64,000 nucleotides of DNA from Acanthopagrus latus. Lineage: Eukaryota; Chordata; Actinopteri; Spariformes; Sparidae. Below, one piece after another: positions 34,569 to 49,200 of the stretch. A program made the translations under genes and the position numbers. The notes below the pieces were generated by a model. The model had not been told where the DNA came from and ran no database searches. It saw only the letters and a program-made list of their open reading frames with translations. Each line of letters starts with the position of its first letter. The stretch's first letter is position 1. The stretch is from the NCBI RefSeq assembly GCF_904848185.1, contig NC_051057.1, positions 4,754,230-4,818,229 of the forward strand, written 5' to 3'.

Positions 34569-37500
34569 TACCAAAAGGCTGTGTGTAATGTGAGTACATC
34601 ACAATTCAAACAGCTCTCTGCTTTAAAGAAATGGTCAGCAGTAAACGCAAAGCCTACATCCTTTACACTAAATGGACTACGGCATGCACAAACCCTGGTC
34701 TGGTTCTTTCAAATGTAAGCTTTTTGTCATATGACATGTCTGCAGGAATCTAAATTTGTGCACTCAGTTGCCGCGCGATGAAGCACTTAAACGCCGCAAA
34801 TGAATGTAAATGACAGAACAAGCTCAAGCCCTGGTGCCTGACTGTGCCGTATAATGTAGCAATCAAACCTCCTCTGTGGCCAGGCTGAAGAATTTAAAGC
34901 CAGGATAGTGCTCAGGATGAACTGCAGCGCACTGTAGCACAACTTTGTTTTTGCAGTGGCTCCACAGAGGGAATGTGGGTAGTTTCCAGTGTGAAAGCGA
35001 AACAAAGGATCTCTCAGTCAACATGGTCCTTATTTTTAAAAAAAAAAAAAAAATATTATGTGATATCATCAAACAGGCTTGCATGCACTGATATGAGGTC
35101 AAACGGTAAATCTGAAAACACTCTCCTCTTTTTTCAGCTAATGAAATTAACACTGCTACAGGGTCGCAGGCCACACTGTATGGGATGTTCTCTTGTGGTA
35201 ACTTGAAAAGAACAAGTGGCTAAATGGAACAGCACGCTCACACATCTGCAAGCATGTGCGCACGCCCACCAGCTACAAGTGTGTGAAGCTATTTTGAGTC
35301 GTCTCTGAATTCCCTCGAGTGTTCTCCCAGTTCCACTGGCAGCCTGCGCGGCAATTTGGGACTCTTCCTGTTATCACAATAAACTACTTTCCCCCAAAAT
35401 CTGGAACTGCTCTGCACCAAGTGGAGGGTGGTGGTGCACATGGAGCTGAAACAGTCCACAGTTGGCTTCCATGTGTGGATGTCTGGATGGGTTAGGGCTG
35501 GGCGCTGTGGTAAGTGTGTTTAGGAAAGACAGTAAGCAGTGTCTTCCCTGCTGAAGTTTACCCAATCCTAATAAACGTCACTTTGCTAAACACATTTTCA
35601 GAAACTACATTGTTGACAAGTCTCAGCTGATTTCAGGCATAGATAAGACTCAAAGCTTTTCTACAGATCTACGTCCTCAACCTCAATATCTTCTGCTGAA
35701 CATCAGAACACTTCCTGCTTTAGTACTTCAATGTTGCTAGAACTATCCTTCCAAATTCAACAGTGCAGTGGGTGTCCTAGCAGCTGTAGTGGTCCCAGGG
35801 CTGCATAGTATGTCATGCAGAGGGGTCAAGGTACCTGGAGCATGTAAACTTTGTTGTTAGGGCTCACTTACCATGAGCCATCAGACTCTCTCACCAGGAC
35901 CCTCAGACAGGAAGTGTGATAGAGCTTTGCAGTTATCTAAGTATACATGCTGGTGAGAAAATCGAATTATTGGCCAATGCCTGTCATACCCCGGTACGAT
36001 AGGTGGCGTTGTACCCGTTTCAACGAGTGGTAATAGAGCCACCTCTGGCTCTTTACATCACCAGCTTGACTGACTGACTGACTGATTCAGTGTTTACATA
36101 TGTTATGTTAATACACAGCGAAACAAAAGTGCCTGTAGGGCTCGCTAGCCTGCCAGATGTCTCAAAAATTCCTGGAACAGTCCAGTTGGCCGGAACTGAG
36201 TTGCATGACAGAGTCCACAAAACCAACAAACAGACCGAATTTCCTCCCGCAAACAACGTCAGGGAACATTGAACGTCCTAATGATTATCAAGGAACGGAC
36301 TGCTTCTAACAGAACAAAGCAACGTGAGCTATGAGAAGGACTAATGGAGTGTTGAGGTCAGAAGGACAGAGTTTAGATGCAAGGAGAATGCTACAAATGC
36401 AGTTTTAGTTTAACAGCAGGCACTTCCTACCATGTTGAGACATTTGAGATATTTACTCTCACACTGTTCCCTCTTAAGCTGGGCACAATGCAAATCAAAT
36501 GGCAAAGGACCCAGTGTTGGTCATGAATCTAATTTTCCCTTGCTGGCCCGTCATGAACCTCTGAATTTAACAAGAAGCGCTTTGGCTGCACATGTCGGGT
36601 TTCCTCGAATGTTTGTTGGAGTCTGACAAGGACATTTATTTTGGAGCAGTCTTGATGTAGATAAACAACAGGTGAGCAGAGAGTGTCACAGGTCGCACAA
36701 GGTTTCGATTCAGCTGTTGTAACAAGAAATCAACTGAGTGAAGCAGTTCTGTCTTTCTTAAACCACAGTGAGGTAAGTTTATGGTTAGTTTTAGTGGCTG
36801 AATTTAGTGTCTTTACAGCCTAGATTTCTGTTGCCAACAAGCCTCTTACTATTTAACCTGTAACACTTCCAGCATTACTGGGGTCACGTCCTCAGTGTTG
36901 TTCCTGGGAATTTGGGGGGTTTTAATGACCTGAGAAGGAGTCAATGTTCAAGTGTTACCACATGGAGGACTTTCTCCAAGGCTGATCCTTTGAAGCAGTA
37001 ATTAGACCATTGGCCAAAGTGCTGGCCACGGCCTCGCTCTTAGTCAGATATTTTTATTGTCATAGATCTTTTGTAACAGTGTTGTGAAATCATCATAATG
37101 TGACCTGTAAATACCGCTGTACTGTATGCTTGTACAAGTGCCGGAGTGCGAGTGAACACCCAGCGATAGCAAAGCTGTAAAAAGGGGGGGATCCAGATGT
37201 GATCCGTGCAGAACCAGATTACCTCCCAGTGTGGTCGCCGCCTGAGGAAATATCCTCTTTTGACTGTAAATAATTCCCGCCACCCATCCATGACAGCGCC
37301 ATTGAATGTTAATGAGGCCTAAACTTAGATATACTGTACAAGGCTTAAGGCTGTCAGCGCGCTCTTTAATCACACGCTCCCTCACACATACACATTAAAC
37401 TTTCTTTCAGCGACGTGGAATGCAACGTCAAACGATTTGGGATTTGATGTTTCACACTAAAGCGGAGCAAGTTAAAGATTGTCAGCGTCGTGGTCGGAGG

Positions 37501-38129
37501 TCTCTTATTATCAGACAGAAAGTGTTCTACACCCAAAATTATGGATTTTGTGATGCAGCTGTGTGAGGTTTTCATGTCACAGAGAGATAAAGATGCTGTA
37601 CATCACGCACCCCTTCCCTATAATTACTAATAGCACAACTGTTACCTGTGAGTAGACATTCGGAAACATGGTTTTGCGTTTTTAAATGGGAATCTTCCCA
37701 AAACACAAGACAAAAAGTTAAACAGCGTTGGCAGAATTGTGTCATGAAGACCAAAGAAACAACCGGATGCTTTCAATTAGGTTGCTTGAATAAGCAAACA
37801 CATGACAATAGAGCTCCGCCACAAATCAGAGGGAAGCCACTGGGTCTATTTTTAACTTGTGCTTGTAATTTAGCAGTAAGTTCAGAGAGCTCCTAACTAC
37901 ATATATAAGTATCAGCCCCTCCATCCTGCCAGCTGTCGGACCTCCAAATCATCAGTTGTTTACCACAAGTGCAGATGCACAGACCCTCCCGGGGGTCAAG
38001 TGGTTGTGGTGAAACTACTGATGTGGAAAACACTTTAATAAACTCACCACTCACTAACAACAGATAAGAAAACTGTGAGAGTAAAACATATTTATTTGGA
38101 AGCAAGGAGCATTGAAGCCCCATTCACAC

Positions 38130-38330
38130 AGGCAGGCGGCCGCGGCTCAGGGGTAGAGCCAGCGTCTTGTTATGATATCCGAAGGTCTCTGGATTGATTC
38201 CCCTGGTCTGCATGTCGAAGTGTCCTTGGGCAAGATACTGAACCCCAAAGTGCTCCTGATGTGCAGATAATGTTATGGAGGGGGTGTTTTTGAACAACTC
38301 ATGACTTCAATATTTTTGGCCAATATTCTT
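38130..38330 (+). mobile_element. tRNA-derived SINE
   Basis: The head has a Pol III A-box-like GGCTCAGGGGTAGAGC (about 38143-38160) and, some 35 bases later, a B-box-like GGATTGATTCCCC. It is followed by TGTCGAAGTGTCCTTGGGCA, the body of a very common teleost SINE, then AGATACTGAACCCC. The 3' end is indistinct. Confidence 0.75.
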
Positions 38331-41300
38331 GCCATGGCGCCCTGTACCATGGATACTGAATGCATCCAAAATGCAGAATCCAAGACCAGATGATTTCATA
38401 ACAGGACCATTTTGTCTTTTACGCCGTTGACTCACTCTCTTTTCTGTGCAGAAAGCGAAGAGGCCTTTTACTTAAAGAACCCTGGTGGCCTCCAACACTC
38501 ACCCCCACTTTGATGCACAATGAAATATGTCTAGAACAATGAATTCTACTAAAGACATGTAATAGCTACACCGTGATACATCAAACTATTTAATGAGGTG
38601 ATCAATCATGGTGATTATGGAGGCACATTGGGTGCTGTTTTACTCATGTAAATGCTCAGAGTGAGGCAAATGAGGCACATCCCTCGAAACGCACACACGC
38701 ATGTGCACACACACACACACACGCAGACCCTGCTCATTTATACACAACAGTTTCCTGGGGTAGAGACATAATTTGAAGTTGGAATCGATCAGTCAAGTCT
38801 GAGCTCGTTGACAGTCTGCTGACAGTCAGCGCTCTCGGAACTTGGTACAATAAGTATAGGTGTTGAAAATATGGTGTGTGTGTGTGTGTGTTGAAGAGCC
38901 TGACAGCCACTGGAACATTGGTGCTGATGCGATACTGATGCAGTTTTTCTGATATCCCCACAGCCACCGTCCAGTTAAAGCTGATTTTAGCATCATGCTG
39001 CGATACAAGGGAGTTTTACCCCGTCACTGAAAACCAGCCTCATCTGAAGCCCCTTTGACCATCATAGAGTGTAACTACACACTGCAGCTCCTATAGCACA
39101 GTCAGTATATCATTGGGTGACCTGAATGCCCCTAGTTGCCAATCTTCATTTGATCTGATGGGGGTTGTTTTAAAACTTAAAAAAGTTTGGGCCAAGTTTG
39201 TCTAGTCTTTTCTTGTCATGTCCAAGTCTCCATGGATAAGAAAATACATATATTAATATCTATATCTATCTAATATCTTATCTATCTTTTCTGTCGCTTC
39301 GTTCTCTTCTATCTCTATTCCCACTGAAGCTGCATCCCTTGGCTCGATCACTCCTGACATACTTTCACTTGGGGCATAACCTGATATCAGCAGACCGACT
39401 TGCTAATTGAAATTACTCTGGAACCTCTCAGTTAATTTAGCATCTTTCCAAGACCCATTCGGATTCACCCACAACCAATGAGAGCAATGAAACATCTTCT
39501 TAGTAGCTGTCTGGGCCTGTTTGGTAAATTTAGATATGGATACAGAAGAAACCCTCTGTCCGTACGTCCTTCATTTCGTCTGTCTCTGTGAACCTTTTCT
39601 GGCTGCTTTGTCTGCGGATGAAGGCTGCGCAGCACCACTGAAGAATTCTGGGTTCACAATCACAGCCTCCCCATCCAGTGGATGTATTGCTTATCATCCA
39701 CGCCGCCATAAGGGGACGCACGGAAGTATGTTACACTTACATCAGTTTGAGATGAATTTATGTACTTTCCAACATAAAGGGGGCAAAAATGACACGATAG
39801 CAAATTCAAACCCACAGTTGTGGTTGACCTAACCCTAGGCCAGAGATCTGTGTGAATGGGAGGGCGACAAAATGCTCCTGCCAAATCAAAAACAAACGAT
39901 GAACTCGTAGAATCGCCTGTCTTGTAATTCACTCCCAGCACAGAGCGAGCAGTTAGTTTGATCCTCTGTCATAAAAGTATCTGGTCAGACATGGTCTAGT
40001 TTGTCATTGTTTTGTTCTGCTGGCTGTCTTTATCTTTTATTGACTTTTGTTCCAGATGCCCCACTAGAATTCCTTCATGTCACAGTGTCTTTAGTCTTAA
40101 ACAATATGTGGCAGGCTGAACAGCAGATTAGCCAGCTTACAGGACAGTGTGCGCCTGGTCTCTGCGCACTTGTCTATTTTCTCTTGTTCTAGCCATCCAG
40201 AGATTTATGTCATTTTGTCATTTATTGGGCCGCGGTGGGCGTCTTGACTGTGTAATTATGAGGTCTGCTGCCCTTACGGGTTTATGTGCGTAGTGCGGCG
40301 AGACACTTCAAAAGAAAACAGACGCAGTGGAGAGCTAATTCAGTTGTTTCCTCGCTGCCTCAAGTGCAGAGCGCCGCACTTAAAATATATGCTGGTGGGA
40401 CCTGGTAACCTCTGTGTCTGCAGGGAGCTCGAACAGGAAAGAAAACCTCATGGTGTCACACTCGAAGTCCTGCAGTGCTCGGTCAAGTCCACGGGTTATC
40501 TCCAAAGGCCCGAGCACCGCGTCAAGAGCCATGATTTTAGAAGTTTAGGACAATAAATGCAGAAACGTGTGTAAAAATGTTTGAACGTCTTGTTTTATTT
40601 GATCTTGTAAAAGGATTTAATTGAACATGTTTTTTTTTTTTTCTTCATACTGTCCTCAAAATCCTTACAACGCTTTGAGTCTACAGCCGTGCTCGCTGCT
40701 CTGTGAGGCTGTTGTTCTGTCAGGAAAAAAACACAAGGCAACATGGCTGCAGGGGCTTTAACTGCCAAAGATTCTGGAGTTGACCCTGTTAATTAGATGG
40801 ATGTACAAGGACAGAAGAGTGACACTGATGGCAGTGGGCTGGTGGTGGGGTGAGGCTCTGAAGTGGGTGCAGTGACAGCAGAGAGAGACAATAGAAGGTA
40901 TCGACCTTATCCATATCCATCTGCTGGTGGCCCGAGATGAACAATCAGACCTTCAGGGGCCTGAAAATCTGCACCGAGTTTCACGACATTCTGTCCAACT
41001 GCTGTAAAACTGCTTCACCTTTATTTTGACCTCAGCTCTTCCTTACGGAAGTCCTGACAGCTTGTTTGGGGGCATGGTTTTTGAATACAGGCTGTGTGCA
41101 CTTCTTCGTGGACTGGGCGCAGTCACAGTGTTCATGCAGCACCTGGATCTGCTGTATAATAATAATAAAAAAAAAAGCTACAACATGGGACCTTTAAGCC
41201 CTTCAGATGTGCTGTGACACATACAGGGGCATGTTTCACAAATGGTCCTTTGTATCCAGTAGATGCAGTCTGACATCAAAAAAAAGACTCCTTACATTAA

Positions 41301-42782
41301 GTGACACTTGTATTTAGCGAACCCTTCACTCAGCATTCAGCTGAGAGGTCGGGTCATATCTGAATACACGCTGAGCCTTCACAACCTGAATGAAACCTGA
41401 CACCTGAGGCTGCTGCGTGGATGGCAACAGCCTCATCAGCCTCCCACGGTCCAGTCTGTCGTGTAATATTAAGGCTCCGGCTACGTCTTTCGCACCTCAG
41501 CTGATGAACGCCATCACATTTTTATTTATTTTTTTTAATTCACGGCAGAATTTGCTGCGGGCTCGATTGGTCTAATCCCTTTCATTCTGGGCTCGGACGG
41601 AGAGATGTATCTCCTGTCTGCAGTCTGTGTGAGGCGCGGCTGCCAGGCGTGAGCAAAACCCAAGGAGGTACAATCAAATTACACTAATCCTCGCTGCCCT
41701 TCACTTTCTGCCTCCGAGTTACGGAATCGATTTGAAGATTTTATCGATGAATTCTTCGGAGCTTATCTGCGAAGTCTGCCAGGCACTCAAGCTGTCGAGT
41801 TCTCTGTCTGAGGATCTCAGGGTCGCACGGTTAAGCTTGTGTCTGCTGTTATTTTCAATAATATTAGTCCTCTTTAAACGAAAGTAATTAGTACTGTGAT
41901 TATTGATAAGGTACGGGACAGTAACAGCTGAGGTAGAGTGGATTCCAACTCGCAAATGTTTCATCTTTAACATGTTCTGTTTTACGATAGTGTTCAGATC
42001 ATTTACCCGTGTTGCACAGGACACACAAAGTCTTTAGGTTGTGCGTGTTTGATATATATTTTGCAGAAATCAACAGATTGTCTTTGCCTGCATCTGTATG
42101 ATAAGCAGTCATGCGTCAGAGCACCGCGGGCAATATCATGCAACCTTACAAATGAATGGCTTGAAGTACCACAATACATTTTACAGCTTCTTTCACATGT
42201 TCACTGCCAGTGTCAGATATTACAGCGGTCCACACTGGAACCTGGTCACACACCACTTTTGATGTAATAACATCCAGCAAGCGCAGTTAAACAGCATGGA
42301 GAGGTCTGAGCAGTGGATTCTTTGGTGTCTCGCGGACGGTTAAAACTTTATTTGCGTGCCGTGATGTGGCTTAAAATGTGTTTGTTTGTCGCTGTTCATT
42401 TTTTTTTTTTTTTTTTTGTTTTCACACAAGCCTCCGGCTCCCTGCAAGATCCCTGACCACAGGACTCGCCACACAAGCTGGTGTTCATACGTCAGCCACG
42501 GCCGCGGATAAACTCACTGCAAGCCACATCCAAACAGTTCCCCCAGACACAAGCAGCACTGAAAGATGACTTTTGTGTTCGAGACTTGACAAATGGAGAA
42601 ACAGATTTTGTAGTGACTAACTTGACAACTGATGCAGTGTTTGAATGCTTCGCCACTTTTTCTGTCTTCAACAATAGTGAGGACAACAAAGTGCATTATA
42701 ATTGTAATTAAAGATCTAATCTTTCACCATAACTGCTGTTTTTATGATGACCAAAGGTTTTGCATCAACTGGAACTAAATAA

Positions 42783-42860
42783 CATTTACATTTACTGTAC
42801 ATTTACATTTCTTAGCATTTAGCAGACCCTTTTGTAAAGCGACTTACAAGAATTGCGTTT
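42783..42860 (+). repeat. Teleost interspersed repeat fragment
   Basis: ACATTTACATTTC, then TTAGCATTTAGCAGACCC and GTAAAGCGACTTACAA resemble a motif repeated widely in fish genomes (…AGCAGACGCTTTTATCCAAAGCGACTTACA…). The family is not certain. Confidence 0.45.
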
Positions 42861-43474
42861 GCTACCAGAAGGAAGCCACAAGGATAATACACGGATATGA
42901 AAAAATAGAAACAATTTTCAAGCCCTCATCTCAGCATCAGAGCTACAATTTATCAAGGATACCTCAAGTGCATAAGTGCTATGATTTAAATGCTAAATGA
43001 CTTTATAACACTGTGGATTCAAATTGCTACTTTACTTCTGTAAGTTCAGTTATGAACCTGCCCGTGTTATGTAGTTATGTCAGTGTTATCAGCGAATGGA
43101 AATGTCGTCCAGTTGCCCATCTGACTCTATTTCCAGTTGCTAATGAAGACAGCTGTGTGAAGAAAAAAAAAAAAAAAATAGTAAGTGGAACTTGAGCTGA
43201 GATATTCTGTCCTGCAGCTGTCCTGGGCTCTCCTGATCTTCATCTTAATCTGATCTAGTGTTTGGATTTGCTCCATAGCACTGCTGAACTTATACAGCAT
43301 TGTGTTTAACTGCGAGTAGATGCACTCTCGTTTCCTCTTCTAATTGTATCCATTCATTTCACAGGAATGTATGAACACATGATCATGGTCAGACATTGTA
43401 AAACTAATGCTATTCTGTGGGACTCAACACCACCTGTACAGGGAAAGACACTGACATGTTCATTGTGTCCTCAG

Positions 43475-43528
43475 GGAGAGAGGGGGGAGCCAGGACCAAC
43501 GGGTGCTGCTGGAGCTCAAGGTGCCCAG
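43475..43528 (+). CDS. col21a1: col21a1 exon 18: collagenous, 54 nt
   Basis: Six triplets, GERGEPGPT to GAQGAQ. Acceptor GTGTCCTCAG, donor CAG|gtgagt. Confidence 0.94.
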
Positions 43529-43909
43529 GTGAGTTGGCAGTGATTATATGTAGTTTCCATTTGTTTTACAGAAGGCTGCATGTGTTTTATATTGCGAACA
43601 TGTGATATCTGCCAGTTGTTGAGGGTTGATAATGAAACTCTGTAATGGATATGCAGCGATTACAACAGTCGAGGATCAATGCATCAACACAGCGCGCATC
43701 ACACGGTGCTCAGTGTTACAGCTGCTGATGAATGCAGACTGCTCACAGAGCATAATTCCTGTCAACTCAGCGTTCTGCGGACGTAACAAGTAACTGGTGT
43801 TTAACTGGTCCCATAAAGGTTTGTAGGAAAGAGTCATCACGACATAAACATGAGAGTTCGCAATTCACTGCTGCTTTTACACACTGCTGTGTGCTATAAA
43901 CTGACTGCC

Positions 43910-43986
43910 CACACACACACACACGCATGCATGCACGCATGCGCACACACACACAGACACACACACACATGCATTCATGCACACAT

Positions 43987-44050
<64 letters not shown>
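43910..44050. repeat. Compound (CA)n with CATGCATGCACG interruptions
   Basis: About 140 bases of CA units with a short palindromic GCATGCATGC segment near 43925-43942. Confidence 0.95.
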
Positions 44051-44053
<3 letters not shown>

Positions 44054-46216
44054 AGAATAGGCAAAGCTGTCCTAAACTTTTTATCATATTTTTTTTTTAA
44101 CCATTGGTTAATCTGTTGGGACTGATTAAGAATACATTTTTGAGAATACAAATTTCATGTGGAGATGTAAGATAGATGTATACTGGACAATATTAATAGT
44201 GTGCAGTGTTAACCATTAATAAACAATATACTGTGGTGGCCCACTTTAGTCTTATTTGTCCAACCACAGTTTCATAATGGACCAATGACATTTTTCACTC
44301 CTCTTTATAGCATTAAAGATTATTGTTTTTCACCATGTTTTGCTCCATCAAACTATATTTCACTTTCCAGTCAGCCCTACCACACAGGCTCTCTCATGCA
44401 CATTAATCCAGGCTGAAGCTTACGCTGCATCCTCCACATGCCACAGTGGGTGTCAGTGTTAAGGTAAAACTGACCTTTGTGGTAATGAAAAAAAAAAAGA
44501 AAAAAATTAGCACTATGACAAAGGAGGTAAACCTGTGGTCTTAAACAACAGTAACATTAAGTCTGCCTGTCCTGCTAACTGTGTTCTGAGTGGTGTTCCC
44601 GACAAACTGGAACACATCTATTGCGTTTGATAAATGCCTAGGGGCAGTGGTGTTTATGAAGTGCAGCTTGAAAATATAAAAAGAACAGTGTTTTTAAAAA
44701 AAAAATACTTTGTTTTTAAAGCCAGGAATCTGTTTTCTACCCACAGGTAAGCAATCCATTCATGCTCACCAGGTGTTATTGATCCCATGTGCATCCAAAC
44801 CATAGATACTGGAGGGAAAAAAGTCAGTCAAAAAACTATTTGACCTCATTTTTTCACAGAACAAATAAAATGATATCTGATTATACTGCAATATGACAGT
44901 TCTTACACATGCTGGAGGCAATGACAGGCCATTGGAAATACCACCATAATACCAAGTATTTATTTAGGCTGTGACTAAGGGATATAGTGCTTTACTATAA
45001 ATGCTGTCTGCTCTTTTTATATACAGCAAGGTATATTCAGAGGGGAGCTCTCAACTTAAGTATGAGTTATGTGTAGATAAATCGTTTGGAATTTTTTCTG
45101 TTTTGAGTGTGTTTATTGTTAATATTCCTGACTTCGTTGTGCAGTTCCACTGTCTGGCTCCATCTGTGCTGTGCAGGTATGTTACATTAAATCTGAACAC
45201 AGCGTTTGAGGCTGAGTCCTGTTCATTCCTATGAAAGCTGCTCAGTGGTGCTTTGAAGCCAGGTATGAAAATACCAGGATCTTCTGGTTTGTGGGGCCCA
45301 TATAGCATGCGCATTAGACTTCCGCTGTCCGGGTGAGCTGACTTCTGGTTTAGTGCCCAGCTAACTTGAATGGGGAGAAAATAACTGGACCATGCGGCTC
45401 TATTTTATTAGATCGGATGGCTGAAATCCTGACAGTGAAGTCATCCTGAGGGGGTTTTGATGCTCCAAGCAATGTATCTGACATATTAGAGACGCCCCTT
45501 AACAATGTTAGCTTACGGGGAAAAAGTCTTTTTGGGATGTAGTGCATCACGTGATGATGTAATTACATTGCTGCCACTATGAAAGTTGGCTATTCCTAGG
45601 GGATTAGCTCTGTTTAAATTGCTGTGGCTACGGTCTGCTTCTGTCTTCTCTCTCTTGTACCTGTTCTCTGACAGGCCATGGAGGTCATTGCTTGGATAGC
45701 AAAAGATACTGTGGTTTGATGTATTCCACATTATTCTACACTCAGTTGCACATGCTGTTTGTAGGACTAGGCTTTGATGTTTTTTTCTTTCCTGGCTGCA
45801 CTGTAGTTTATGTCAGACTTTGTTTATATTTATACTTTTATATCAGACGGAAACAGGTTTATTCATACGGAAAGTCACTATATATTTCTTCAAGCCCTCC
45901 AACAAGAGAACTGTTGAATGTTGTGTTCCATATTTATGTCCTCTAAACGCTCGCACTTTTACATCCTGTACATGTCTGTAAGTGTCAGGCTGCTAAACTC
46001 ATCACTGTCACATACCCACAACCACACTCTTTATAGGAGGCAGGGCGTAAGGCAAAACACTCGTACATGCATGACTTGTGTGCACAAACATATATCCACA
46101 CCAACTGGGAGCTTGTTTTCCTGTCTGTGCTAATTACACAACCCTCAGTGCTGATATCCAGACACCCAGTGAGGCTATTTAAATTACAGTGGACATGGTG
46201 TTAACATATGCATGTG

Positions 46217-46217
<1 letters not shown>

Positions 46218-46280
<63 letters not shown>
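46218..46280. repeat. (CA)n microsatellite
   Basis: About 31 uninterrupted CA units. Confidence 0.97.
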
Positions 46281-46283
<3 letters not shown>

Positions 46284-49200
46284 CATCGTTAGTCCACAGC
46301 AGCAGACAGTATTGCGTGCAGAGCAGCTCACCACTGCATCAAAAAACCAAACCCTCCTCCCTTCCTAATCAAGCTGATGTTTACATGAAACGCTGTGGAA
46401 GAAAAAAAAAAAACTGTGAATGCAGATTTAATTATTGTAAATAGTTTTACTATACTGCATCGCCCCAGTTGTTATTGCCTTGTAACAGAGACTGAATGTC
46501 TCCATGTTCATTTCAGGCTGTTTGATTGTCACACAGACTTAGACACAAAGGGGCAAGCAGTGCTGACATGTATCGCAAATGCAACCCTGAATGAAGGATG
46601 ATGAGCTAAAGCTAAAACTATCCTTTTGAACTAATATGGTGATGATTTGTTGCCTCTTTACCAGCTGGATTTGAGAATATGTTGTTTAGTGTCAGAGGGG
46701 AAGCCAGACAGGTGTTCTTGCTAGAAAAAAATGCAGAATGCATAAAATGTCTCTGTTTAACGTACAGACTAATTCACTTATACACACGGGATGCTGTCAA
46801 TACAGACTAATTGGTTCTTGTCCTAATAATTTGATGGAGAACCTTTCAAATGGGAGTACACTTACTATGACATTTACAGAAATAATTTATACAGAAGATG
46901 TTTGTTTTACTTTTAGGGGAACTAAGGTGTCTGATTTGTGCTCACCTGATTTTGGTAGTGTGCAGTAAGATGTCTGTTACGCTCATGAACCATCACCTTG
47001 CATTATCGCTGTGGCTTCGGACAGGTTGGTAAAATATACATACAATTTTATAGAACCCACAAGTTGAAAAAAATACAACTTGTAAATGACTTTTTCCATG
47101 GTGTGTCATTAAACTCTGTATACAGATGCTTAAGAAACTACAAAAGCAGTTCCAGTGAAAATGTCTGTTCACCGTTATGCACAAGTAATGTGCTGTAGTC
47201 TGTATTTGATCTGAATATCTTGTACACACACACGGTGCCTTTGTTCAGTGCATCATCCTCTTAACACCACAGGATGATTTTTTTGTGCAAGTAGATTCAA
47301 AGTCACGAAGAGGCAGTGCAAATAACACGCAACATGAATGAATCGAAGACGCAAAAATCACAGTAACACTACCTTCTTGTACTGAAACAAACTGAAGGGC
47401 AAATAGGGGGCTGCCGTGTAGGGATGTGAGTTACGAAGTCTGACCGCCTGGTAAGTCTCGGAAATACGTCTCAGCACAGCATAGCGCCGATCGATCCGAG
47501 CTTTAAAAGGTGCTTGCTTGTCGTCTGGCCGACAGACCTGATGAAGCATGAATTCAGATCAGAGATAAAACTCTTTGTTTTGGTTCATACCAATGTGGTA
47601 AAACAGTTGAATTCAATTTATGTCTACTTGCTGGTCACAGTTGCTATTTATTGATTCTAACACACCTTTTAAGAAGCTGCCACTCAGTGGAGACAGATGG
47701 CCAGTCAGCCTCAGGGAGCGCTGGAAGCTGCAGTCATCCAGACACCGCTCCAGATGCTGAATTCCACCCAGTGGCTGGGTGCCATGAATAAGAATTAATA
47801 AGCCCACAGTCAAACTTTGTTCGAGTAACGCAATGCAAATATTTTCTTTGCATTTGATTTCGACATAAGGCTCGTCCTGTTTACAGCATCTCAATTACAT
47901 AAGAGCCTTGAGCCAAAACTGAAAAGATTGACTTCATGACATATTGGACCAAATGTTTTGGCTTTTATCAGTGAATCATTTCAGACTTCATGGCATTTGG
48001 GATTAGTGTTTTACTCTTTTCTACTGGCATTACTCCTGAGCAGATTCACTGCTTTTCAATCCAAAACTTAAAACTCTTTGTTAAACCCCCACCTCCTTCC
48101 TTTCTCTGGCCTCTCAGTCCATCTGTCATCCTACCCTTTCCTGCCCTGCCCTCTGCTCACCTCGAGGTGAAGGTATGATGGTTTTTCAATAACCGGGATC
48201 ATCCAAAGACCGATCATAAATCATCATCCATCCACAGACTTGCTGGTATACCGATGAGAGACGGATGAGTCAGTTGAATGTTATGATGCAGGGCCCGCTT
48301 CGCTCTAATGTGTCTGTGAAGTTTTTTCCCGGGTAAAATGTTTGTTACCAGCCTTATCGATGCTCAACTCTGGTTTTTACCAGAAAAACTGATCTCTAAA
48401 AAGCCACGGAACCTCTGTTAACAGTTCAGTTTTGATAACAGTGAATCAACATCTGACATCACAGCCTGACATCACACTACCTCCCTCTACAAATCACTCG
48501 CTTCGATTCAATTCGATTTGTCTTTCTGGCTGTTCCGACATGAAAATGTGACATTGACTAAAATCCCTTGCGCTCTGGCAGATTCAGAGAGAATGAGAGA
48601 GAAAAAACCCACAATGTTGTTACTGAAGTAAAGCCACCATGTCATACACCTGCTGATATCGGGATCCATCAGACCTTCTTAAACCCCCGAGGATTACACT
48701 TAGTTTACTTTATCACACAGCAGACTTATCGTGGTTAAACATCAGTGCAGGTTCACGTAGTCTGTATTCTGAGCACTTTGATCCTCAAGTATGATCCATT
48801 AGTGTTTGCATGACAGGTACGGAGTCTTCAACCGAGCCGCTTCTCCAAAACCTTCAACTATCGCTCGATCACAGGCTGACATCTGAAACACGATGCGTGA
48901 CATGACAGGACCAAGCATAATGTGACCCCCATTCATATTTACTTTATCGAGGTCACAATCAGTACCATCTCCTGAGTCCAAAAGACAGACTCACACTGGT
49001 ATGCACAATTTGACTGACATTTCCATCCGTCTGTCAGGGGGCGGATTTAAAATTCGAAAAAAGAGATAAATTACAATTATAAAAAAAAGACTTCATGAGT
49101 AAGATATGGAAGGTTACAGAGTGAATGAAACATATTGTGGATCCTGCTTTACATCCATTATTTCCTGCAGCGGTACTGTCACACAATGCCACACTGTACA

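Larger units (their letters stand above)
33249..43474 (+). other. col21a1 intron 17, 10.2 kb
   Basis: The longest intron in the window. I scanned for Gly-X-Y exons with AG/GT borders and found none. It contains a poly-A (34538-34566), a SINE (about 38130-38330), a short TG run (about 38873-38890), a teleost repeat fragment (about 42783-42860) and poly-T/poly-A runs. No independent gene recognised. Confidence 0.7.

Noticed and set aside
45230..45610. Possible interspersed repeat in col21a1 intron 18
   Set aside because: No terminal repeats or coding motif could be identified.
47358..47549. Minus-strand open frame with a basic, exon-like composition
   Set aside because: No family recognised and no clear splice pattern or neighbouring exon on that strand.
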